Below, in pieces: positions 57,613 through 64,000 of a DNA stretch of 64,000 nt. The position numbers and the translations under genes were made by a program. Each line of letters opens with the position of its first letter. Positions within the stretch are counted from its first letter, which is position 1. The DNA is from Sphingomonas hankookensis (GTDB lineage Bacteria; Pseudomonadota; Alphaproteobacteria; Sphingomonadales; Sphingomonadaceae): the NCBI RefSeq assembly GCF_022664465.1, contig NZ_JAKREV010000003.1:124001-188000 (forward strand). Reading direction: 5' to 3'. The notes under the pieces are model-generated. The model was not told where the DNA came from and did no database searches. It saw nothing but the letters and a program-made list of their open reading frames with translations.

Positions 57613-57712
57613 TCGTCATTCCCGCGCAGGCGGGAATCCATAATCGCCAACGTCCCGACTAGAGCCAAAACGCCAGCGTGTATGGACTCCCGCCCTCGCG
57701 GGAGTGACGATT
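57613..57712. repeat. R5 element
   Basis: CGTCATTCCCGCGCAGGCGG then GAATCCATAATCGCC on the left; CCAGCGTGTATGGACTCCCG then CCCTCGCGGGAGTGACG on the right. It separates divK from the DUF1275 gene. Confidence 0.88.
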
Positions 57713-57735
57713 GGAGCGCGCGATCTCTGCCACCC

Positions 57736-58392
57736 TCACCCCCAGTCGACACGCGCGACCAGCATCGTCAGCGCCGCCGCCAGTGCCGCCGCGACCCACA
57801 AGGCGGCAAGGCCGAGCCATGTCCAGCCGATGCCGCCGATCGTCACGCCGGCGACGAAGCCAAGCCACAGCAGCAGGTCGCGGCGCGGGGTCGGGGCGGT
57901 GGGGTCGCCCATCAGGCGGCGGGCAAGGCGCTGGCCGATGCGGACCAGCGTACCGGTCATGTAGGTCAGCCCGACGCGCACCTCGCCATCGGGCGCCACC
58001 ACGCCGTTCTGCGCGCCCATCGCCGCGGCCAGCAGCAACATGGCGAAGGTGAGCGGCGCAAAGGCGGCGAGCGCGGCGCCGAACGCCAGCAGCAACGTGA
58101 CGAGGCCCATCACCGCCTCCGCGCGGCGGGTCGGCCCCAGCCGCTCGACCGCGGCGGCGCCGACGATGGTGCCGAGCATCGCACCGGCGACGAACGACAG
58201 CACCAGCGCCGCTGCGGTCGCCGCGGCGCCGTTCCAGCCATGGGCGAGGCCGACGCCCAATCGCGTCGAATTGCCGCTCATGAACGAGGCGAAGAAGCCG
58301 CCAAGGCCGCTGAACGCCAGCGCGTCGATAATTCCGGCGAGCCCGGCGAGGAGGACGGTGGCGAGGGTGGCGGCACTAGTCAGACGACGCAT
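57736..58392 (-). CDS. DUF1275 (YoaK-type) membrane protein
   Basis: 218 aa from MRRLTSAATLA. Six hydrophobic helices. Family marks are AGIIDALAFSGLGGFFASFM and SGNSTRLGVGLAHG near 20-50 and GAQNGVVAPDGEVRVGLTYM then TGTLVRIGQRLA near 125-155. Function unknown. It is divergent from the UPF0126 gene with about 80 bases between starts. Confidence 0.9.
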   Translation of the reverse strand: MRRLTSAATLATVLLAGLAGIIDALAFSGLGGFFASFMSGNSTRLGVGLAHGWNGAAATAAALVLSFVAGAMLGTIVGAAAVERLGPTRRAEAVMGLVTLLLAFGAALAAFAPLTFAMLLLAAAMGAQNGVVAPDGEVRVGLTYMTGTLVRIGQRLARRLMGDPTAPTPRRDLLLWLGFVAGVTIGGIGWTWLGLAALWVAAALAAALTMLVARVDWG

Positions 58393-58471
58393 GATGCTCC
58401 CTTTGCCCGATCGGCGGGGCGCGGGGCAATGCCCCCTCGCCAGCCGTTGAGCGTTACGATAGCGAAGGCGG

Positions 58472-59101
58472 ATGGTTCCCTCTCCACAGGCGCTGGGGCA
58501 GATGCTCGGCGCGCTCGACATGATCGGCATCGCGGTGTTCGCGGCATCGGGCGCGCTGGCGGCGACGCGCGCGGCGCAGACCTTCGTCACCGCCGCGTTC
58601 TTTGCGGTCATCACCGGGGTCGGCGGGGGGACGGTGCGCGACCTGCTGATCGGGGCGCCGGTATTCTGGGTCCATGGATCGCCGGTCGCGGCGATCTGCG
58701 TCGCGGTGGCGGGGCTGATCTGGGTGACGCCCGAACATTGGTGGCGCGACAAGGCGCTCGACTGGCTTGATGCCGCCGGGCTGGCGGCCTATGCGGTGTT
58801 CGGCGCGGCCAAGGCGCTCAGTTTCGGGGTGCCGCCGCTGCAGGCCGGGATGATGGGGGTGCTGACCGCGTGCGTCGGCGGCATCCTGCGCGACGTGCTG
58901 GCGGGGGTGCCGTCGATCCTGATGCGGCCGGAGCTGTACGTGACCGCGGCGGCACTGGCGGCGGGGTTGCATGTCGTGCTGGTGGCGTGCGGGCTGCCGC
59001 CGTTCGTGGCGGCGCTGCCGGCGGCGGTGGCGGGGTTTGCGCTGCGCGGGACGGCGATCCGGTATCGGCTGGCGCTGCCGGCGTATCGGGGGAAGCGGTA
59101 G
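58472..59101 (+). CDS. UPF0126/TRIC-type membrane channel protein
   Basis: 209 aa with seven hydrophobic helices. Two repeats of the same motif, the hallmark of the bacterial TRIC (trimeric intracellular cation channel-like) family: AVITGVGGGTVRDLLIG near 45 and TACVGGILRDVLAGVPSIL near 132. A K+ channel role is known for some members. Start MVPSPQALG; no strong ribosome site seen. Confidence 0.9.
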   Translation: MVPSPQALGQMLGALDMIGIAVFAASGALAATRAAQTFVTAAFFAVITGVGGGTVRDLLIGAPVFWVHGSPVAAICVAVAGLIWVTPEHWWRDKALDWLDAAGLAAYAVFGAAKALSFGVPPLQAGMMGVLTACVGGILRDVLAGVPSILMRPELYVTAAALAAGLHVVLVACGLPPFVAALPAAVAGFALRGTAIRYRLALPAYRGKR

Positions 59102-59197
59102 GGGTTTTGCCGCCAGGGTTTCGCGCGGAGACGCGGAAGGGGTCCGTTGTGGGCCGCGGAGGCGAGTGGGGCCGGCATGTTTCACGTTGCCACTCAC

Positions 59198-59281
59198 GTC
59201 ATTCCAGCGAAGGCTGGAATCTCGCCGTAAGGAAGGGCGCGCCTCACCGCAGGAGACCCCAGCCTGCGCTGGGGTGACGGT
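59198..59281. repeat. R1 element
   Basis: CGTCATTCCAGCGAAGGCTG then GAATCTC opens; here both sides of the stem changed (ATTCCAGC with GCTGGAAT), a compensated variant. GAGACCCCAGCCTGCGCTGG then GGTGACG closes. Confidence 0.9.
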
Positions 59282-59335
59282 TGTTCGGATGGGTACGTTG
59301 CTCCCCGCCCCTGCCTTTTGCTTCGCCACCCCCCT

Positions 59336-59457
59336 CCGTTCGCTTCGAGCGGAGGTTCGAGCTTGTCGAGAACCGTAGTCGAGAAGGCGCTGCCCAAAGC
59401 GAACGAGTTCTCGACGGACGCTTCTCGACAAGCTCGAAGCTGCTCGAACCGAACGGA
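59336..59457. repeat. R3 element
   Basis: TCGAGCTTGTCGAGAACCGT, AGTCGAGAAGG, spacer, TTCTCGACGGACGCTTCTCG, ACAAGCTCGAAGCTGCTCGA and ACCGAACGG, near-identical to the copy at 54301. Confidence 0.88.
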
Positions 59458-59505
59458 GTGGGTAAGGACCCAGCGGATTTGGCGAAAGCGTCGAATGGGC
59501 GAGGG

Positions 59506-60069
59506 TCAGCCGCGCACGACGCCCGTCTCGCTGAACGGTTTCGGCTCTTTCGGCGGCACGGCGCTGTCGTTCAGCTGGCATTGCCAGAAGCCGACATCGA
59601 TCCACCGCCCCTGCTTGAACCCGATCTCGCGGTAGACGCCCGCGCGGCGAAAGCCGACCGCTTCGTGCAGCGTGATCGAGGCGTCGTTGGGGAGCGACAG
59701 CACGCCGATCGCCTGGGTAAATCCCTGCGCGCGGAGCGTGTCGACCAGCGCTTCGTAGAGCAGCCGCCCGGTGCCCTTCTGCTGCGCGCCGCCAGCCATG
59801 TAGATCGAGGTTTCGACGACATAGCGGTACGCCGGGCGATCGCGGAATTTGGTGGCATAGGCATAGCCCAGCACCGCGTCGCCGTCGGCCGCGCCGGTCG
59901 TCGCGACCATCCACGGGTAGAAGCCGTCGCTGTGCGCCATCCGGCTGCGGATCGCGCGGGCATCGGGGGCGTCGGTTTCGAACGACACCGTCCCGCCCAG
60001 CACATAGGGCGCGTAGATCGCGGCGATCGCGGCGGCGTCCTCCGCGCGGGCGGGGCGGATCGCGATCAT
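59506..60069 (-). CDS. GNAT-family N-acetyltransferase
   Basis: 187 aa from MIAIRPARAED; the ATG overlaps the sppA stop by four bases. GNAT fold of the phosphinothricin acetyltransferase type: AAAIAAIYAPYVLGGTVSFE, YAYATKFRDRPAYRYVVETS, the acetyl-CoA loop GGAQQKGTGRLLYEAL near 97 and LHEAVGFRRAGVYREIGFK near 137. Related enzymes acetylate amino acid analogues or other amines. The substrate is uncertain. Confidence 0.9.
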   Translation of the reverse strand: MIAIRPARAEDAAAIAAIYAPYVLGGTVSFETDAPDARAIRSRMAHSDGFYPWMVATTGAADGDAVLGYAYATKFRDRPAYRYVVETSIYMAGGAQQKGTGRLLYEALVDTLRAQGFTQAIGVLSLPNDASITLHEAVGFRRAGVYREIGFKQGRWIDVGFWQCQLNDSAVPPKEPKPFSETGVVRG

Positions 60070-61949
60070 AGCCCCAGCCGCGCCACGAGCAGGTCGAACA
60101 GCGACGCGTCCTCCGCCGATACGGCGACCGGCCCCAGCCCACCGCATTCGAGGCAGCGCGCCTGCACCCCGGCCTGCGCGGTCAGCAGCCGGCGGGCATC
60201 GCCCAGCGCCTGCGCCAGCACCGCACGCTGCTGTACCGCGACATGGCCGAGCATGTCAGTGGCCGCCTGATCAGGCGCATCGCTGCGCTCCTTTTCCGAG
60301 AAGCTCTTCAGTGCCTTTTCGAGCGCCGAGGGTTCCTTTTCGAGATAGACCGCGCGGACCTGATCCGCCTTCAACCCGGCCCGACGCGCCGCCTCGCCGA
60401 TCGCGTCGTCCAGATTGCCGAAGCGGTCGACCAGCTTCAGCTGGCGCGCAGTGCCGCCGTCCCAGACGCGCCCCTGCCCGATTTCGTCGACCCGCGCCGG
60501 GGTCAGCCCGCGCGACTGCGCGACGAGGCCGGTGAAGCGGCGATAGATATCCTCCACTCCGCTCTGCATGATCGTGTCGAACGCCGCGTTCGTGCCGCGC
60601 AGCACGTCGGGCTGGCCACTCAGCGGCGTCGTGGTGACGCCGTCGGCAGTGACGCCGATCTTGGACAGCGTGTTCTCGAACGTCGGGATGACGCCGAACA
60701 CGCCGATCGACCCGGTGATCGTGTTCGGTTCGGCGAACACGACATCGCCCGGCGTCGACACCCAATAGCCGCCCGATGCGGCGAGGCCGCCCATCGACAC
60801 GACCACCGGCAGCTTCGCCGCCTTTGCCTGCAGGATCGCCTGACGGATGCGTTCGGACGCCAGCACCGACCCGCCGGGCGAATCGACGCGGACGACCAGC
60901 GCCTTGAGATTCTTGGTCGCGAGGCCGTCGAGCAGCAGCTTGGCAATGGTGTCGCCGCCGGCAGTCCCGGCCTTCGCCTCGCCATCGACGATCGTGCCGG
61001 CGACGGTGATGACGCCGATCGCATCGCCCGAGGTCGATACCGGGTTCGCCGCCAGCCAGTTGGCATATTTGATCGTGCGGAAGCTGCCGGTGGCCTTGGC
61101 CGGCTCCACGCCCGCCAGTTCGGCGACGCGCTTGCCGAAGGCGATGCGGTCGCCGAGCTTGTCGACGATGCCGCCGCGCACATTGGCCTGCGCCACGTCG
61201 CCACCCGCCGCCGCGATCGTTTCCGCCGGGCGGGCGATCAGCGCATCGAGCTGCGCCTTGGGCCGGGCCTTCAACACGCCCGCGCGCCATTGGTCGAAGA
61301 TCGCGCCGTACAGCGCCTGATTGGCGGCGCGTGCCGGTTCGGACTGGTCGGCGCGGGTATAGGGTTCGACCGCCGACTTGAACTGGCCGACGCGGTAGAC
61401 GTGCGCGTTGACGCCCAGCTTGTCGATCAGCCCCTTGTAATAGAGCTGCGCCCCGCCGGGGCCGCGAAACATCGTGCCGCCGAACGGATTCTGCCAGATT
61501 TCGCTGGCGTTCGCCGCGATGCGATAGCCGCCATCGGTGTAGAGCGTGGCATAGGCCAGCACCGGCTTGTTGGCGGCACGAACACGGGCGACGGCGTCGC
61601 CGACCTCGGACAGTGCGGCGGGATAGCCGCCGGCGAACCGGTCCATGTCGAGCACGACCGCCTTCACCCGCGAATCGGTCTTGGCCGCGTCGAGCGCGCG
61701 GACAACGTCGCGCAGACGGAGCTGTTGTGCCACCGGCTGCCCGCTTAGCAGCGCCACAGGATCGGCCTCGGTCGGTTGTTCGACGATCGATCCCGACAGG
61801 TCGAGGACCAGCGCGCCATCGGTCACGCGGCTGTTAGGCCGGGCCGACAGCGCGGCGAACAACCCGCCGAAGAACAGCAGCATCAGGATGAGCACGAGCG
61901 CATCCTTGATCCCGACCAGCAGCTTCCACGCACCCCGGACCAGTTTCAC
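60066..61949 (-). CDS. sppA: signal peptide peptidase SppA, 67-kDa type
   Basis: 627 aa from GTG 61949, with AAGGA 8 bases upstream. Inner-membrane serine protease that degrades cleaved signal peptides. One N-terminal helix (about 14-36), then two tandem S49 domains. The C-terminal one has the nucleophile in VSMGGLAASGGYWVST near 392, and the N-terminal one contains the general-base Lys expected for long SppA. The last 60 residues (after DAPDQAATDMLG) are an unusual tail with Cys-containing ARCLECGG. Its stop overlaps the GNAT start. Confidence 0.93.
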   Translation of the reverse strand: MKLVRGAWKLLVGIKDALVLILMLLFFGGLFAALSARPNSRVTDGALVLDLSGSIVEQPTEADPVALLSGQPVAQQLRLRDVVRALDAAKTDSRVKAVVLDMDRFAGGYPAALSEVGDAVARVRAANKPVLAYATLYTDGGYRIAANASEIWQNPFGGTMFRGPGGAQLYYKGLIDKLGVNAHVYRVGQFKSAVEPYTRADQSEPARAANQALYGAIFDQWRAGVLKARPKAQLDALIARPAETIAAAGGDVAQANVRGGIVDKLGDRIAFGKRVAELAGVEPAKATGSFRTIKYANWLAANPVSTSGDAIGVITVAGTIVDGEAKAGTAGGDTIAKLLLDGLATKNLKALVVRVDSPGGSVLASERIRQAILQAKAAKLPVVVSMGGLAASGGYWVSTPGDVVFAEPNTITGSIGVFGVIPTFENTLSKIGVTADGVTTTPLSGQPDVLRGTNAAFDTIMQSGVEDIYRRFTGLVAQSRGLTPARVDEIGQGRVWDGGTARQLKLVDRFGNLDDAIGEAARRAGLKADQVRAVYLEKEPSALEKALKSFSEKERSDAPDQAATDMLGHVAVQQRAVLAQALGDARRLLTAQAGVQARCLECGGLGPVAVSAEDASLFDLLVARLGL

Positions 61950-62167
61950 GGCAATTCCTTCGAGCTTATCGTCTAGCGATAAATAGCGGGGTGACCGGGG
62001 GAGTAAATGGCGTTGTTCGGGAATGCCGCCCGGTTTGGAGACTTCCGATCAAATGCACGTCATCCCAGCGCAGGCTGGGATCTCTCGCGGCAGACAGACC
62101 GTGCTATCACCGGGAGATCCCAGCCTTCGCTGGGATGACGTTTCGTGGAAGCCGGGACCGCCGCGCG
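61950..62167. other. gap upstream of sppA with an R1 element
   Basis: Contains the sppA leader (61950-62030), in which no clear promoter was identified, and the R1 element at 62056. No gene. Confidence 0.5.
62056..62142. repeat. R1 element
   Basis: CACGTCATCCCAGCGCAGGC then TGGGATCTC opens; GAGATCCCAGCCTTCGCTGG then GATGACGT closes. Both hairpins use the AT-ended stem. Confidence 0.9.
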
Positions 62168-63280
62168 TCACACGCGCATCGGCATCAGCACGTAGAGCGC
62201 GGGCGAGGCGTCGTTCTCGCGGATCAGCGTCGGGGCCGCCGCGTCCGACAAATGGACTTCGCACAGGTCGCTGTCGATTTGCCCCAGAATGTCGAGCAGA
62301 TAGCGGCTGTTGAAGCCGATCTCGAACGGCAGCGCGGTATAGTCGCCGGGGACTTCCTCCGCCGCCGCGCCGTTTTCGGGCGAGGTCACCGACAGGGTGA
62401 TCTTGTCACGGTCGAGCGCCATTTTCACCGCGCGGGTCTTTTCGGTGGCGATGGTCGACACGCGGTCGACGCCGGCCATGAAGCTCTTAGGGTCGAGTTT
62501 GAGCAGCTTGTCGTTCGCGGTCGGAATGACCCGCGAATAATCGGGGAAGGTACCGTCGATCAGCTTGCTGGTCAGGATCGCCTGCCCCAGGTCGAAGCGG
62601 ATCTTGCTGCCCGACAGCGACACGCCGACCGAGCCGTCGACTTCGTCGAGCAGCTTGCGCAGTTCGGCGACGCATTTGCGCGGCACGATGACGTCGGGCA
62701 TCTTTTCGGCGCCCTGCGGCTGGTCGACGGTCATCCGCGCGAGGCGGTGGCCATCGGTCGCCGCAGCCTTCAGCACCGGCTTCCCATTGTCGTCGGCGAC
62801 GTGCAGGAAGATGCCGTTCAGATAGTAGCGCGTTTCCTCGGTCGAGATCGCGAAGCGGGTCTTGTCGATGATCGCCTTCAGCGTAGTCGCGGGCAGTTCG
62901 AACTGGGTCGGCAGTTCGCCTTCGGCAATGACCGGGAAGTCGTCGCGCGGCAGCGTGGCGAGGCTGAAGCGCGCGCGCCCGGCCACCACGGTCAGCCGGC
63001 CCTCCGCCGCCGACAGCTGCACCTGCGACCCGTCGGGCAGCTTGCGCGCGATGTCGAACAGCGTGTGCGCCGACACGGTGATCGCGCCCGGCTGATCGAT
63101 CGCCGCAGCAATCGTCTCGTCGATCTGCAGGTCGAGATCGGTCGCCATCAGACGAATGCTCGATTCGCCCGCCTCGATCAGGACGTTCGACAGGATCGGG
63201 ATGGTGTTGCGCCGCTCGACCACCGACTGGACGTGGCTGAGGCCCTTCAGCAGGGTCGCGCGTTCGATCGTCGCCTTCAT
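62168..63280 (-). CDS. dnaN: DNA polymerase III subunit beta (sliding clamp)
   Basis: 370 aa from MKATIERATLLKGLSHVQS, the family start; the longer upstream frame is not coding. The ring-shaped dimer clamp tethers polymerase III. Three domains of about 120 residues. LMATDLDLQIDETI, TLPRDDFPVI, AAATDGHRLARMTV, NSRYLLDILGQI and the C-terminal ALYVLMPMRV (client-binding pocket) are typical. It is not next to dnaA or recF in this window. Confidence 0.97.
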   Translation of the reverse strand: MKATIERATLLKGLSHVQSVVERRNTIPILSNVLIEAGESSIRLMATDLDLQIDETIAAAIDQPGAITVSAHTLFDIARKLPDGSQVQLSAAEGRLTVVAGRARFSLATLPRDDFPVIAEGELPTQFELPATTLKAIIDKTRFAISTEETRYYLNGIFLHVADDNGKPVLKAAATDGHRLARMTVDQPQGAEKMPDVIVPRKCVAELRKLLDEVDGSVGVSLSGSKIRFDLGQAILTSKLIDGTFPDYSRVIPTANDKLLKLDPKSFMAGVDRVSTIATEKTRAVKMALDRDKITLSVTSPENGAAAEEVPGDYTALPFEIGFNSRYLLDILGQIDSDLCEVHLSDAAAPTLIRENDASPALYVLMPMRV

Positions 63281-63437
63281 GATGTTCCCCCGCGCGGATG
63301 CGCATCGCACTCGGGCCAGCGGATTCGGTGCCGACCCCATAGAAAACCGAGCAGTGTGTCTAGCGCAAAGAAGGGCCGGAGCAAACTGCTCTGACCCTCC
63401 TCGCGCAACTTGGTTACTGAGATGTAAACGCGGTCGC

Positions 63438-64000
63438 TTAGAAGCGGATGCCGACGCCCGCCACGACCTGATGCCGGTCGGTGTCGATGTCGAACTGCGA
63501 CGTGGTGCTGCCGTCGACGCGCTGGAAGTCGGCGTTGTTGTAGTTCGAATAGCGATATTCAACCTTCGCATAGGCACGCGTGCCGAGCGACTGTTCGACG
63601 CCGGCGCCGAGGCGATAGCCGTTCAGTTCGAAATTCTCGCGGGTGTCCACGCTGCCGTCGCTCGCCAGCACGTCGAGGCGCGCATTGGTGTAGCCGCCCT
63701 TGGCATAGACCAGCGTCTGCGGACCGGCCATCAGGCCGGCGCGGGCGCCGACATAGAGGTCGCGGCCGGTCTTCACGCTGCCGAAGCCGAAGAAGTTCGG
63801 GTCGGTACGCGCGGTTTCCACCTTGCCGGTCGAACCGGTATATTCGCCCTCGACGCCGATCAGGAAGTTGCTGAGCGCGAAGTCGTAGCCGGCGTCGACG
63901 CCGTACACCATGCCGTTCACGGTCTGGTTATCGCCGTCGAGGTCGCTATCCTCGGTGCTGCCCGGACGGATGCCGTCATAGCCGGCGAGCGCGCCGACGC
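63438..64000 (-). CDS. outer-membrane beta-barrel protein, 5' end outside the window
   Basis: The window holds the C-terminal 186 codons; the frame continues past 64000. Alternating hydrophobic strands such as MVYGVDAGYDFALSNFLIGV and VYAKGGYTNARLDVL, a final strand HQVVAGVGIRF ending in Phe, and KVEYRYSNYNNADF fit the porin-like Opa/Omp25 group of small barrels. The acidic PGSTEDSDLDGDNQTVN is a surface loop with possible calcium binding. Function unknown. Confidence 0.88.
   Translation of the reverse strand, partial: VGALAGYDGIRPGSTEDSDLDGDNQTVNGMVYGVDAGYDFALSNFLIGVEGEYTGSTGKVETARTDPNFFGFGSVKTGRDLYVGARAGLMAGPQTLVYAKGGYTNARLDVLASDGSVDTRENFELNGYRLGAGVEQSLGTRAYAKVEYRYSNYNNADFQRVDGSTTSQFDIDTDRHQVVAGVGIRF

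Larger units (their letters stand above)
59102..59505. other. gap of 404 bases filled with repeat elements
   Basis: In order: half an R6 element (TTTCGCGCGGAGACGCGGAA at 59124-59142), an R1 element (59198) and an R3 element (59336). No gene and no clear promoter. Confidence 0.75.

Noticed and set aside
62168..63577. Extended dnaN start giving 469 residues
   Set aside because: The extra 99 residues are Ser/Arg/Thr-rich and overlap non-coding DNA; MKATIER is the family start.

Overview
This window is chromosomal DNA from a high-GC alphaproteobacterium, most likely a Sphingomonas or close relative (Sphingomonadales). The clues are SciP (DUF1153) and DivK of the CtrA cell-cycle network, a DUF3572 protein, a TorF-type porin, a DUF3035 lipoprotein behind lspA, an HWE-family kinase, a Ku plus LigD end-joining pair, and an XrtA/PEP-CTERM-type prsK-prsR module. 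I see no rRNA, tRNA, phage, insertion sequence or CRISPR array. Genes are dense and often joined by ATGA, GTGA or one-base stop/start overlaps.

Layout. 1-7.9 kb: end of etfB, etfA, a small secreted protein, an M19 dipeptidase, nhaA, dapD with a HAD nucleotidase, and mnmA. 7.9-12.4 kb: sciP, a GlsB-type membrane protein, an HWE histidine kinase, msrA and galE. 12.5-19.5 kb: ligD-ku, divergent from pdxH, a cation diffusion facilitator and a PhzF protein; then a flavin-dependent oxidoreductase. 19.7-24.8 kb: a PepSY-response regulator-kinase operon, an ABC-F ATPase and a DUF815 ATPase. 24.9-31.8 kb: a leftward operon of sugar transferase, prsK, prsR and a TPR protein, probably controlling exopolysaccharide and envelope. 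32.0-34.9 kb: an S41 protease lipoprotein, a PhnA-like protein, ung and a small lipoprotein. 35.2-37.4 kb: accessory-looking patch with a helix-turn-helix protein, yefM-yoeB and an AT-richer orphan membrane gene. 37.5-42.9 kb: thiC under a TPP riboswitch, dinB, an orphan ABC ATPase, a zf-CHCC protein and a small membrane protein. 43.0-46.6 kb: tldD with a DUF2007 partner, then glnK-amtB behind a sigma-54 promoter and a CtrA-type box. 46.7-54.2 kb: thyA-folA, a second M19 dipeptidase, ribF, ileS, lspA and a DUF3035 lipoprotein. 54.6-64.0 kb: torF, ridA-HAD-DUF3572 divergent from divK, DUF1275 and UPF0126 membrane proteins, GNAT acetyltransferase with sppA, dnaN, and an outer-membrane beta-barrel gene cut by the window end.

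The strongest non-gene signal is a set of at least six families of short imperfect inverted-repeat elements (about 50-200 bp) that fill most longer intergenic gaps. One family (here R1) is built from two hairpins whose stems vary in a compensated way between copies. One R1 copy lies in frame inside ileS and adds about 43 residues to isoleucyl-tRNA synthetase. Other points for follow-up are the stacked CtrA-box and sigma-54 promoter at glnK-amtB, the YefM-type operator, a TPR protein in the PrsT position without a lipobox, and the orphan AT-rich gene beside the toxin-antitoxin pair.
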